From Panopea generosa (lineage: Eukaryota > Mollusca > Bivalvia > Adapedonta > Hiatellidae), in assembly GCA_029582155.1 (NCBI GenBank), contig CM055911.1, positions 24,877,514 to 24,941,513 on the forward strand: a stretch of DNA of 64,000 bases, read 5' to 3'. The translations under genes and the position numbers were made by a program. Below are positions 9,831-20,439 of the stretch, piece by piece. The notes beneath the pieces are model-generated. The model was not told where the DNA came from. It did not search any database and saw nothing but the letters and a program-made list of their open reading frames with translations. Numbering within the stretch: the stretch's first letter is position 1; each line of letters starts with the position of its first letter.

Positions 9831-10429
9831 ATATGATAAGAATCTGAAGCTATTCTAGAAAATAATTATATTGGGTTAACTTAACATGTGTTGTAATATG
9901 GACCAGTATCTTTATATCTATGCAAGGTGGGTTTATGCTGCTGATGTTGTCAGATGGAAAAGATTGTCGGAAAATCTCACCATGATAAAATGGTGTAAGA
10001 GCTTCTCCCTACCTGATGATCTAATCACCACAAAGAAAAGATGTTTACCCCATTCATAGCTGGATCCTCATTTCATACCCGTAGAACAGCAATTCATTTT
10101 TATGTGGCTTGCAGACTGCATCTTCCCCAACTTTACAAGAGTACTACTTAGTCATACCTGGTGAAATAATTACTCCCGTTTCCACGGTAACAAGATGGTG
10201 AATAATGTTTATACTGATTTTTTTGGCTTTTTAAAGTGATTATTTTTTCCTTGAGTTTAATTTGAGTTGAAAGATGGGATAATGAGATGTGTGTGGTTTT
10301 GTACAAGTAGGCAGGTTTCAGTATGCACAAGGGGTTGGTACTTTCTGCTTTTTATATAAAAAAAAGCAACACAGTTTGATAGCCAATTATAACTTGTACA
10401 CTATTATAGTATTTCCTTCTATTTTCTAG
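9831..10429. other. unassigned DNA
   Basis: No array, SINE or exon signal recognised. Confidence 0.4.
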
Positions 10430-10482
10430 CTGACCTGACTGCAAAACTGTTAAAAGCGATGCTAAACACCATACAACAACAT
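10430..10482 (+). mobile_element. SINE-C 3' tail fragment
   Basis: TTAAAAGCGATGCTAAACAC then CATACAACAAC equals the last ~45 bp of SINE-C, an extreme 5' truncation. Confidence 0.8.
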
Positions 10483-10492
10483 TGCATGCATT

Positions 10493-10672
10493 ATGTGGTC
10501 CAGCGGTAGAACACGTCCAATCATGGGTTCGATCCTCCGCTACGGCTATGTGTGGTGTCCTTGAGCAAGACACTTTATTCACATAAGCTTAGTACTGGTT
10601 CTACCCGGGAAGACTTCGAGCATGAATTGCCTAAGTTGTAAGAACTTGTTTCACAATCAAAGGAAATAAATG
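10493..10672 (+). mobile_element. SINE-D, reference copy
   Basis: tRNA-like head GTGGTCCAGCGGTAGAACAC and GGGTTCGATCCTCC (B box). Body is GGTGTCCTTGAGCAAGACAC and TTAGTACTGGTTCTACCCGG. The end is AGAACTTGTTTCACAATC. Reversed relatives lie at 30415, 40326, 47828 and 55190. Confidence 0.88.
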
Positions 10673-10974
10673 ATATATGATAAGTAATATGTGCATCTGA
10701 GACCTTCCACAAATAAATTATCCAAGATGCCACGTATAACATAAAAAAAAAGACGTTAATAGCTCATCAAATTAAAAATAAATCACAGAAAAAAATGATT
10801 CTGGATTTACTGTCTACAACTATTTAAGAATATTAAGTCTAAACTGTTTGTTGAAAATATTCATGAATTGTTATGTAAAAACATGAGTTTAAGCCTTTAT
10901 AACGGACATCCAAAGATTGCATAAAATGTTGGGGGCTAAATGCCATTTCTAATTTTTTAACAAAACCTCACAGC

Positions 10975-11090
10975 CATGCAGTTTCTACCAGAAGTTTTTA
11001 GGCTGAACAGGGCTCGAACTCACAACTTCAGTGATGAAAGATGAGCGATCTTCAGAGACAGTGCCTTGGAACCTGTGGCCATGCAGGACT
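10975..11090 (-). mobile_element. SINE-A head fragment
   Basis: The reverse complement reads GTCCTGCATGGCCACAGG, CCAAGGCACTGTCTCTGAAG and GTGAGTTCGAGCCCTGTTC, i.e. A box to B box of SINE-A. Confidence 0.82.
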
Positions 11091-11725
11091 GCTTATGCAA
11101 ATGAAGAACAGAATTGCGTATCTTCATTGATTAAAATTCGAAATCAGTTTCTGAAACTCGCATCTTCATTAAATCACTTATTATATCAGAATGTGATTGT
11201 TTTAAAAGTTAAAATTTGTTCTCTGCATCACAGACATTATACTGAAATGGAAGTAATAACTTGGCATGGCGGCCCCTGTATCGTCTATATCTATCGATAT
11301 TTCTTCACTCTCAAGTGGCCGACTTCCTTTATGTGGGAAGACAAAATGATCAATGAATCCTTGAAGTTTCCATTCACTATATTTTACTATATTTAAAGGA
11401 GAATCGGAAATTGCTATTCGTTTTTTTCTTATTGCAAATGTTTAACTCTTTTAATTACGTTTTTTCCACCATTAGATATTCTACTGAATGACCTGAAAGT
11501 TTAATTGGATGGAACACCTGTGCCTTTAACACTTAAGTGTTTTCACTCTAAAGATTTGATTTTGCTGTAGATTTTATTGTAAAATCTGTAAACTCTATCC
11601 AGAATCTTATATGTTGCAGGTTTTAAAAAAAACATATATAACAGTTTTAGTCGATGCAGTTGAAGTAGGCAATTAGTTAATGGTTTCAGATTTTCTTTCA
11701 TTCATTGAAAATGTAAACATGGTGG
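11091..11725. other. unassigned DNA
   Basis: A 121-codon + strand ORF (11031-11396) starts inside the SINE-A fragment and shows no domain. It is not called. A short ATGGCGGCCCCT ORF at 11266 has 27 codons and no good donor. Confidence 0.45.
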
Positions 11726-11729
11726 ATGA

Positions 11730-11840
11730 AGGTTGCCTGTGGCCAAAGGTGTCGTCTCAAGATCACTTGACGGTCCAGGGTTTGAGTGAGTTGAGTGATG
11801 TCAAAATTTATTTTGAAAGTTTGCGAGATATTTATCTGAA
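11730..11840 (+). mobile_element. SINE-A head fragment
   Basis: CCTGTGGCCAAAGGTGTCGT then CTCAAGATCACTTGACGG and GGGTTTGAGTGAG follow the SINE-A head. Confidence 0.7.
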
Positions 11841-11897
11841 ATGATTGTGTTTGTACTCATATGTATACTTATGTTTTTCTCTACTAGTAAATTGAAG

Positions 11898-11958
11898 CTG
11901 GGCCCGGTTTTCTCAGTCAGTAGTGTGTCTGACTACCAATCCAAGGGTAATGAAATTT
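11898..11958 (+). mobile_element. SINE-B head fragment
   Basis: GCTGGGCCCGGTTTTCTCAG, then TGTGTCTGACTACCAATCCA. Ends where the 86-bp array begins. Confidence 0.75.
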
Positions 11959-11965
11959 GTCAACT

Positions 11966-12410
11966 CCAAAGGGAAGTAACTATTCATCAAATAGTGAAAG
12001 TTGTTGTCACTGAAAGGGAGTAAATCTGCATTAAAAAGAGATAGTTATCACTTTGAAGGGGAGTAACTCTGCATGAAGCAGTGAAAGTTGTCAGCAATGA
12101 AGGGGAGTAACCCTGCATCAAAAAGAGAAAATTGTCACTTTGAAGGGGAGTAACTCTACATGAAGCAGTGAAAGTTGTCAGCACTGAAGGGGAGTAACTC
12201 TGCATCAAAAAGAGAAAGTTGTCACTTTGAAGGGGAGTAACTCTGCATGAAGCAGTGAAAGTTGTCAGCACTGAAGGGGAGTAACCCTGCATCAAAAAGA
12301 GAAAGTTATCACTTTGAAGGGGAGTAACTCTACATGAAGGAGTGAAAGTTGTCAGCACTGAAGGGGAGTAACTATACATTAAAAATAGTGAAAGTTGTCA
12401 GACTTAAGGG
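11966..12410. repeat. 43/86-bp minisatellite with GGGGAGTAACTCTGCAT motif
   Basis: Ten or so 43-bp units alternating between AAGCAGTGAAAGTTGTCAGC and AAAAAGAGAAAGTTGTCAC types, so the repeating unit is an 86-bp dimer. The GGGGAGTAACTCTGCAT core resembles the GGGAGATAACTC motif at 19640-19815. The 130-codon minus ORF is only the array. Confidence 0.95.
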
Positions 12411-12552
12411 AAGAAGCTCTGCATTAAAGAATTGCTATGTTCACACATTCCACTCAAAATCACAGGGGTTGTTACCTAAGATTTATTTGATTTCCTCTCT
12501 AATTAAGTGGCTGTTTGATGTGTGCCTAGGCAACTTTCCCATTTTTCCACAG

Positions 12553-12687
12553 GTTGGGGGAGATATCTATCAGAAAGACTTGATAACAAGTGGCATTCAG
12601 TTTTACCTATCAGCAAGAATTTCTTTCCTCATTAATAGGTTTAGCAGATTAGTCCAATGTATGTCATTAAATTTGGCTAAAAAATAA
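12553..12687 (+). CDS. candidate terminal coding exon
   Basis: A strong acceptor (ACTTTCCCATTTTTCCACAG) ends at 12552. From there phase 0 is open for 44 codons (VGGDIYQKDLITSGIQFYLS..) to a TAA at 12685, overlapping an AATAAA hexamer at the stop. Composition is ordinary and no domain is recognised. It would be the last coding exon of a + strand gene whose upstream exons are not identifiable. The earlier, longer reading frame that includes it runs through the 86-bp array and is not credible. Chance cannot be excluded. Confidence 0.22.
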   Translation, partial: VGGDIYQKDLITSGIQFYLSARISFLINRFSRLVQCMSLNLAKK

Positions 12688-12799
12688 AAGTTACAAAATC
12701 ATGGTTAGGCAGTCAAAGAAAATAAAAGATGAATCATTGAAAAAGGTATTTTCGCAAAAATGTGATAATGATTAAAGCAGAGGCACATGGATTGAATTT

Positions 12800-13081
12800 A
12801 TTGAATATTTAGCAACACTTTTATGCCATCGAGGGCAACAGATGATCAGATACCTAACCGCTGTTTCCTTGGATCCTGGGATCCTGAAAGGTTAACCAGC
12901 ACTCAAGCACATCCATCTCAAGAACTGATAATTTTCCCACTTGAATCAGCGGTGAGAGACGAATGACAATGAGATGTAATGTCGTATATCAATCATCATT
13001 GAAACTGTGACCCGGCGAGGATTCAAACTACTGACCCTGGATTAATAGTCAGATGTGCTACAGACTGAGCTAACCAGTACC
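12800..13081 (-). mobile_element. SINE-B, near full length
   Basis: Reversed order of SINE-B blocks: tail TTGAATATTTAGC and TTATGCCATCGAGGGC, body CACTTGAATCAGCGGTGAGA, then reversed B box GATTCAAACTAC and A box ACTGAGCTAACC. Confidence 0.9.
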
Positions 13082-13089
13082 AGTTTCTG

Positions 13090-13545
13090 ATGTTGACTTA
13101 ATGTCTACATAAAATTATAAACCTGTAATGAGTCAAAACTGGCATTTAACTCATCAGATATCTTGTAGAGATCTTGTTGAAACTCATTGATAAGCAGTAA
13201 ATACAGTATTGAAATGTCTAATAATATGTTGTTCATATTAAATGTTAACCGTCACTCGTGTATCTGAAAAGAGATGTGATTTGTATGAAGGAGAGAAGCC
13301 GCAGTTTAAGTAAAAATTACATTTCATATAAAGATCACTTTTATATTCATCAGTGGTGCATGAATGAATTCAAATGAATGCATTTGTATATATTTAATTA
13401 TAAATGTAGAAAGTTTACGTGCTGTAAATGTTTTGATTCATGTATGATAACAGAGGTCCCAATAAACGTAAGATGATCTAGTCTTTGGGGATTTTATGTA
13501 ATAAATATTTTGGTACCTCGCACAAACGAGTGATGATCCATCGGA
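13090..13545. other. unassigned AT-rich DNA
   Basis: Nothing recognised. Confidence 0.4.
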
Positions 13546-13554
13546 TAGAGTCGA

Positions 13555-13735
13555 TAAGGTCTTATGGACCTTGTCTGAAGATCACTTTAATCTCACCATT
13601 GAGGTTGTTGATTTGAGCCCAGATCATATGCTTAATGTGAGAAAATTTGCCAGTAAGTTGCCGTTTACAATTATTGTAAAAATAAAAAAATTGTTACTAC
13701 TCATACAAATCCGACTGAATGCCATTCTTGGTTAA
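13555..13735 (+). mobile_element. SINE-A, decayed
   Basis: GTCTGAAGATCACTTTAATC, TTTGAGCCCAGATCATATG and AATGTGAGAAAATTTGCCAG are in SINE-A order. The 3' end is eroded. Confidence 0.72.
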
Positions 13736-13893
13736 AACAGATACAGTCAAACATGTGTAAGTGGTCTCCTCTCTGGAGCACACAGCCTCATTTTCTATTT
13801 CCCATTCTATGCTTTCGAAGGAAATTAACCTGTATTAAGCAACAACATGTCTTAAAAGGCCGTTTTTGCTCCTATCTTTAACTAGCTGCTTAA

Positions 13894-14116
13894 CCCTTTA
13901 CTCCATAGATACGCGTTTTCCTGCACAAATCACAGAAGGCCTTTAGAAAACAGTGCAGGAAGAGTTCAGATTGCTCGTAACAAGCAATCTGAACACTTCC
14001 TGCACTGTTTTCCACTCTGTCAGTTGATATAAACATAATTCACCCATTGCTGATATGCGGTGAATTAATGTTTTCAATATTAGCGGTGTCCAAAGGTGTC
14101 TATATGAAGTAAAGTG
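13894..14116. mobile_element. piggyBac-like MITE copy 1 (TTAA TSD)
   Basis: 223 bp, flanked by TTAA at 13890-13893 and 14117-14120. Termini are CCCTTTACTCCATAGA and, reverse-complemented, CACTTTACTTCATATAGA. TTAA duplication with a terminal CCC-type end is the hallmark of piggyBac. No ORF. The core is a long hairpin (13946-14012). Second copy in opposite orientation at 21869-22080. Confidence 0.9.
13946..14012. other. 32-bp-stem hairpin inside the MITE
   Basis: Arms GAAAACAGTGCAGGAAGAGT.. and its reverse complement pair with two mismatches around a three-base loop. If transcribed it would give a near-perfect small-RNA-like hairpin (inference). Confidence 0.9.
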
Positions 14117-14139
14117 TTAAGACATGTTTAAAATGCTTA

Positions 14140-14555
14140 CATTGTCTCCTAATGGTTAATGAAGCCTACAAGCTATAAAACTTGGGTCCGCCCAATGTCC
14201 CACAATGCATTATCTTCTATGTGCAGGAAAGGGTGTGTTTTGTATCTGGCGTAATGAGTGTCAGGGGTAACAAGAGATGATTTTTGATGAGTTTTTATTT
14301 CTTTGATGTAAGCTTCAGTTTTGTTTCTTCAGGATATGCATGCGTCTTGATTGCCCATCTTGATTGCCAATTTTTGCAATGATTGAGCAAGGTGTATTAT
14401 GGTAATTAATAACCATGAGAGTTTTTTCTGCTTACTGCTGGACTTGTGATATATAATGATAAGTAAGAACAGCTGTCAACAGGAATTGTTTTTAAATCTT
14501 TTTTTTAAATCCATGTCATAATGTGTCGCACAGTTGTGCCACATATAGTTTAAAT
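14140..14555. other. unassigned DNA before the 43-bp array
   Basis: Nothing recognised. Decayed array units may start from about 14540. Confidence 0.4.
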
Positions 14556-14559
14556 TATG

Positions 14560-16955
14560 TTTGATATGGTTGCTCATTTTACCATACATAGTTGCTGTTG
14601 TTATATCTGATGTGGTTGTACCAAATATCGGTGGTTGCCATTTTGTATTGACATGGTTTTGTACCAAACACCAATGGTTGCCATTTTTATCTTGGCATGG
14701 TTTTGTACCAAACACCAACTGTTACCATTTTGTATTGACATGGTTTTGTACCAAACACCAGTGATTGCCATTTTGTCTTGGGATGGTTTTGTACCAAACA
14801 CCAACATATGCCATTTTGTCTTGACATGGTTTTGTACCAAACACTAATGGTTGCCATTTTGTATTGACATGGTTTTGTACCAAACACCAACAGTTGCCAT
14901 TTTGTATTGACATGGTTTTGTACCAAACACCAACAGATGCCATTTTGTCTTAGCATGGTTTTGTACCAAACACCAACAGATGCCATTTTGTATTGGCATG
15001 GTTTTGTACCAAACACCAACAGTTGCCATTTTGTCTTGACATGATTTTGTACCAAACACTAATGGTTGCCATTTTGTCTTAGCATGGTTTTGTACCAAAC
15101 ACCAATAGATGCCATTTTGTATTGGAATGGTTTTGTACCAAACACCAGCAGTTTCCATTTTGTATTGGAATGGTTTTGTACCAAACACCAACAGTTACCA
15201 TTTTGTATTGGAATGGTTTTGTACCAAACACCAACAGTTACCATTTTGTATTGACATAGTTTTGTAGCAAACACCAACAGTTGCCATTTTGTCTTGGCAT
15301 GGTTTTGTACCAAACACCAACAGTTGCCATTTTGTCCTGGCATGGTTTTGTACCAAACACCAACAGTTGCCATTTTGTCCTGGCATGGTTTTGTACCAAA
15401 CACCAACAGATGCCATTTTGTATTGACATGGCTTTGTACCAAACACCAATGGTTGCCATTTTGTCCTGGCATGGTTTTGTACAATCACCAACAGTTGCCA
15501 TTTTGTATTGTCATGGTTTTGTACCAAACACCAACAGTTGCCATTTTGTCCTGGCATGGTTTTGTACCAAACACCAACAGATGCCATTTTGTATTGGCAT
15601 GGTTTTGTACCAAACACCAACAGTTGCCATTTTGTCTTGGCATGGTTTTGTACCAAACACCAACAGATGCCATTTTGTATTGACATGGCTTTGTACCAAA
15701 CACCAATGGTTGCCATTTTGTCTTGGCATGGTTTTGTACCAAACACCAACAGATGCCATTTTGTATTGATATGGTTTTGTACCAAACACCAATGGTTGCC
15801 ATTTTGTCCTGGCATGGTTTTGTACCAAACACCAACAGATGCCATTTTGTATTGACATGGTTTTGTACCAAACACCAATGGTTGCCATTTTGTCCTGGCA
15901 TGGTTTTGTACAATCACCAACAGTTGCCATTTTGTAATGACATGGTTTTGTACCAAACACCAACAGTTGCCATTTTGTCCTGGCATGGTTTTGTACCAAA
16001 CACCAACAGATGCCATTTTGTATTGACATGGTTTTGTACCAAACACCAACAGTTGCCATTTTGTCTTGGCATGGTTTTTTACCAAACACCAACAGATGCC
16101 ATTTTGTATTGACATGGCTTTGTACCAAACACCAATGGTTGCCATTTTGTCCTGGCATGGTTTTGTACCAAACACCAGCAGATGCCATTTTGTATTGACA
16201 TGGTTTTGTACCAAACACCAACGGTTGCCATTTTGTCTTGGCATGGTTTTGTACCAAACACCAACAGTTACCATTTTGTATTGACATGGTTTTGTACCAA
16301 ACACCAACGGTTGCCATTTTGTCTTGGCATGGTTTTGTACCAAACACCAACAGTTACCATTTTGTATTGACATGGTTTTGTACCAAACACCAACAGTTGC
16401 CATTTTGTCTTGGCATGGTTTTGTACCAAACACCAACAGATGCCATTTTGTATTGACATGGTTTTGCACCAAACACCAATGGTTGCCATTTTGTCCTGGC
16501 ATGGTTTTGTACCAAACACCAACAGATGCCATTTTGTATTGACATGGTTTTGTACCTAACACCAATGGTTGCCATTTTGTCCTGGCATGGTTTTGTACCA
16601 AACACCAACGGTTACCATTTTGTATTGACATGGTTTTGTACCAAACACCAACAGTTGCCATTTTGTCTTGGCATGGTTTTGTACCAAACACCAACAGATG
16701 CCATTTTGTATTGACATGGCTTTGTACCAAACACCAATGGTTGCCATTTTGTCCTGGCATGGTTTTGTACCAAACACCAACAGATGCCATTTTGTATTGA
16801 CATGGCTTTGTACCAAACACCAACGGTTGCCATTTTGTCTTGACATGGTTTTGTACCAAACACCAACAGATGCCATTTTGTCTTGACATGGTTTTGTACC
16901 AAACACCAATGGTTGCCATTTTGTCTTGACATGATTTTTTACTGAACACTAGGTG
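14560..16955. repeat. 43-bp satellite array, about 55 copies
   Basis: Unit TTGCCATTTTGTCTTGGCAT followed by GGTTTTGTACCAAACACCAA and CAG. Variants ATTGACAT, CCTGGCAT and CTTGGCAT tend to alternate, giving 86-bp dimers. A one-base-short variant with GTACAATCACCAAC recurs at 15481 and 15910, 429 bp apart (nine 43-bp units plus one of 42), which marks a higher-order repeat. Edge units are more decayed. The unit has no stop in any of three minus frames, so a 606-codon minus ORF crosses it without meaning coding. Confidence 0.97.
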
Positions 16956-16959
16956 CCGT

Positions 16960-18095
16960 GCATGTATAGTCATAAGAATACAGCGTGGCCACTTGTTACA
17001 TATTGATGCATTCATTATGTGACTTTTATTTTTTGTGTCACCTTATTGTAACTGTTATGGCTCAATGAAATTATGTCGGATTGCTATCGTTATTTTGTTA
17101 TATTAAAACAAAATGATATGTAACATTGTGTCCAATTTTCATGAAATAAAAATTATGTCAATATTCAGTAAAAGATAACAGCAAAAACCCAAGCGAGGAG
17201 TTATTAAGTGTAATATTGTAATCTGATAGTTCAGCTCAATACTGTTCTATCAACATATAAATAAATAAGGAAGTAGAGCAATATAGCGTTGAATCATCAA
17301 TATATTATGTAGGATGATATTAAATATGTGCTTTTACTATCTTATGTCAGTGAATGATGGAAAATGACAACATTCCCGCATTAACATGTTTAATCATAAA
17401 CAGTAAAATTAAATTGTAGCAGACTCATCATTAAAAACAATTTTGCACTTTCAAACACAGTTCAATGTAGCCATGATTGGCAATAAAAAAAAAAGAAAAA
17501 AAAAAGGTGAAGTTATTTGAAGTTTTATAACTATCACACTATCTCATTTGAATTTTAGATTTTTATGACAGATAGGTAGGTGGTAGAAGTTTATATTATA
17601 TACGGTATTAACTAGCTAAACTGACTATGTTATATAAGGTAAACAGCCCATCTCTATCTGTGTCATTCATTACTCGAGGCACAAGTTTTTTGCCAGATCT
17701 GTGTTGAGATTACCAGTTATCATAACATATGAGAACATTTTTTGGATATTCATCCGATGTTGAATTTCGGACACTGATAATTGCGTTGGATCTCACTTGC
17801 AGTGGTTGAAAATATTTGATATCATTTAAAATTGAGGTATTGCAGAATTTGAAAATGGTGTTAATACGTTAATTAACTTGCAAAATTTTGCAGCAGCTTG
17901 GCTATGTGTTATTAAATTTATACACATAAGTTGAAAGTGTATGTGCACATGTGAATTGAAATGAGCTCCGTTTTCTGCTATACTGACTTTCACAATATAT
18001 TTTTTAAATGAATTATTTGAGAGTGGTGTAGAATTGGATACTTTGTATAACAGAGAGACACTTTATGTAGATATTATAAACGTTGCTGAGTGTTG
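16960..18095. other. unassigned AT-rich DNA
   Basis: No repeats or exons recognised. This would be 5' flank of the 18388 gene candidate. No convincing promoter was identified. Confidence 0.45.
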
Positions 18096-18104
18096 TTAAT
18101 AAAT

Positions 18105-18335
18105 CAGAACAAGTTTAGGGGTGTTGAAAATAAAATAATTAGAAGAATTTTAGTGGTGCTGGAAAAATAGAAGAATTTTAATGGTTTTGAAAATTAGAAG
18201 TATTTTAGTGGTGTTGGAAAATAGAAGAATTTTAGTGGTGTTGAACAAATAGAAGAATTTTAGTGGTGTTGAACAAATAGAAGAATTTTATTGGTGTTGA
18301 AAATTGGAAGAAGTCTTGTGGTGTTGGAAGTTCAG
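18105..18335. repeat. 27-30-bp minisatellite upstream of the gene candidate
   Basis: About eight units of TAGAAGAATTTTAGTGGTGT plus TGAAAAA. It ends about 50 bp before the ATG at 18388, so it lies in the leader or promoter of that gene. Confidence 0.9.
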
Positions 18336-18387
18336 ATATAAGTGAAAAATTGGACAAGATTTAGAAGTTTTAAAGAAATAGTTTAAA

Positions 18388-19110
18388 ATGGAAGTAGACA
18401 ACAGATACAGGTGGTACAATCACAATAAATTTCACAATGAGTTTTCCGGGGGGAAAAGCAGAAAGTCTGTAGGTGAATATTCTGGTGGGAGTACTAGTAC
18501 TAGAAATGACTTATATGGCGGATACAGTAAATCAGTGGAAGACTTATCTAGGGGACATTCCAGGGATTACGATGTTCCAAGGGAGACAACCAGCAGGTAT
18601 ATTGAAGATTTTCCAAAGGGAAACACAGCTAAGTTTGATTATCAGAGGGCAAGTACAAAGGAATATCACATTCAAAGAGGAAATTCCGGAAGATTTGACG
18701 ACAACTATTCTGGAGTAAACCCCAGCAAGTTTGATTTCCCATCAAGGGAAAGTACAAGCGGTTATACCACTAATACTTTTCCAAGGTCAAATACATATAG
18801 ATATGGTAGCAGTTCAAGAGAAAATACAAACATTCCAAGAGAGAGTGTGAGAAAATTTGACTTTAACACTGGGAAATTTAAATTTACAAGAGAAAATACT
18901 GGGAGAAATGATTTTTCAAGACAAAATATTGGCCCTAATGATTTTACAAATGCTACTGAGTATGAATCTGCAAGAGAAAATACTGGGAGAAATGATTTTT
19001 CAAGAGAAAATACTGGAAGAAATGATTTTTCAAGGGAAACTATCAAATATGACAGCAATTTGTCAGAGTTTGATAGCAGATGCAATGATGCTTTTCCAAG
19101 GGGAAAAGTG
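18388..19110 (+). CDS. exon encoding a decapeptide-repeat, disordered protein
   Basis: Best gene candidate in the window. ATG context is AAAATGG (A at -3, G at +4). There are 241 open codons up to a consensus donor, AAAAGTG|GTGAGTATAT, GT at 19111, phase 0; read through, a stop follows at 19141. The product is rich in S, R, N, G, D, F and Y and looks disordered. From about residue 35 it consists of some 18 degenerate repeats of about 10 residues with consensus R-[EG]-[NS]-[TS]-x-[RK]-[FN]-D-[FY]-[SP]. RENTGRNDFS occurs three times near the end. Older repeats keep the protein pattern while their DNA differs, as expected if the protein is under constraint. No signal peptide, membrane segment or known domain. 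The nearest good acceptor, at 19240 (TTCTTTTTATTCAG), would add one codon and then TAA. Another at 22852 (TTTATCATTACAG) would add 15 codons and a stop. The true next exon is unknown. Function not recognised. Confidence 0.55.
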
Positions 19111-19275
19111 GTGAGTATATTTTTTTTTTGTAAAAGGATATAGATAACTGTCACATTGATATTTGTATTGTATATTTTGTGAGTAAACTCTTCTACATAA
19201 AACAATAATGATTGTCATTGATAAAATTCTTTTTATTCAGTTATAATTCCTCTGCTACGGTTAGCAGACATTTTG

Positions 19276-19317
19276 AATTCCTGCAGAATTCCTGTTAATT
19301 CCTGCAGAATTCCTGTT
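19276..19317. repeat. 21-bp tandem duplication
   Basis: AATTCCTGCAGAATTCCTGT repeats twice head to tail. Confidence 0.85.
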
Positions 19318-19639
19318 TTAAATTAAATGTGCACAATATTGACATTATAAGGGAAATAACACCCACAAATTACACTTAAGGCTAATCATTGATAATAGTG
19401 AAGTCTTATAAGGGACATAACTTTTGTAGACACTATCAATAATCATTGAACAATACAATCAATATTGCATAAAGAGTAGCATTTGGTTCTTGTCACTTAG
19501 TAAACTACTTTATGCATCGCTGAGCAAGCATTGTGAATTCTTGCAGGTCGATATATTTATCCTCGAACACTTGGAAATGCACAATTTTGATATTAATATG
19601 AAATTAACTGCTGCAGGCAACAGTTTAAATTAATCAATG

Positions 19640-19815
19640 ACATTATTTGTTTATGGTAGATAACTCTTGCAGACCAAATAATTTATAAAGTGTCCTCCTT
19701 GTTTTTATGGGAGATAACTCTTGCAGACCAACTTGTTTTTATGGGAGATAACTCTTGCACACCAAATAATTTAAAGTGTACTTCTTGTTTTTTTATGGGA
19801 GATAACTTCTGCAGA
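19640..19815. repeat. short array with GGGAGATAACTCTTGCAG motif
   Basis: Four units of TTTTTATGGGAGATAACTC followed by TTGCAGACCAA, at spacings of 40-60 bp. Single decayed relatives (AAGGGAAATAACAC, AAGGGACATAAC, AAGGGGAACAACTC) occur from 19350 to 20000. Confidence 0.8.
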
Positions 19816-20435
19816 AGACTTTTTGTATGTACAGTATTATAAATTAAAGGGGAACAACTCTCATCATTCTATAAATAATGCCTTAAAGGGGCAATTACTA
19901 AGAGACCACAATTAATGGGGATAATTGCACAATATTGCATTTAATAGCAGAAATTAATCCTGCAAACTAAATTGCATAAAAAGGGAGATAATTCATGCAG
20001 AGCACATTCTCAGGGTTATTAATTTCTGTACAATATTTCATATTTAGGGAGGTCCTGTTATTATATGTGGGATTGGCAGTTCTTCATGCCCCAGTTTTCA
20101 TGTTGTTTATCAAAATCTGTAAATTTCTACAAACAGGAAACTGGAAATCACCTGTTTATTCAGGTCAGCATGATAATACACTGGTGCATGCTGGGATGTC
20201 TGATATGGATGCAGCCGGCTGCTGTTATCTGAGTGGAATTATATGTTGTTGATTTTTTTTTCTGGAAATTTTTAGTAATAATACAATTGTTATTAAATAT
20301 TTTCTTGAAAGGTGTGTAGATTCACTTCTTCTGTGCTTTGTGTTTTAATGAGGATTTCTGTAAATGGAGTGTTAAGTACAAAAAAAAAAAGAAAAAAAGT
20401 GTTGAGTATGTGCAAGAGTTATTTTACATCTATTA
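19816..20435. other. unassigned DNA
   Basis: Scattered GGGAGATAAC-like remnants. A 20130-20245 patch is slightly GC-richer but has no supported exon. Confidence 0.4.
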
Positions 20436-20439
20436 TCTT

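Larger units (their letters stand above)
13742..14138. mobile_element. TA-MITE copy 2, split by a piggyBac-like MITE
   Basis: Starts TACAGTCAAACATGTGTAAG. Then comes the TCTATTTCCCATTCTATGC and ATTAACCTGTATTAAGCAAC block shared with 62956-63136. The expected terminal GCTTAAGACA.. is cut at TTAA by the element at 13894-14116 and resumes as GACATGTTTAAAATG. Confidence 0.82.

Noticed and set aside
11031..11396. 121-codon + ORF
   Set aside because: Its first third is a reversed SINE-A head; the rest has no domain.
11987..12379. 130-codon minus ORF with SYSPSVLTTFTASCR repeats
   Set aside because: Two-unit (86-bp) repeat array read every 258 bp; no start or splice context.
14560..16955. CRISPR-like repeat-spacer layout
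   Set aside because: Units are contiguous 43-bp repeats with no variable spacers, in a eukaryotic setting.
15195..17015. 606-codon minus-strand ORF
   Set aside because: It is the 43-bp array read through three frames in turn; the unit lacks stops in every minus frame, and sister ORFs exist on both strands.
18762..19205. 147-codon minus ORF antisense to the gene candidate
   Set aside because: Shadow of the repetitive + exon; the codon pattern and splice donor support the plus strand.
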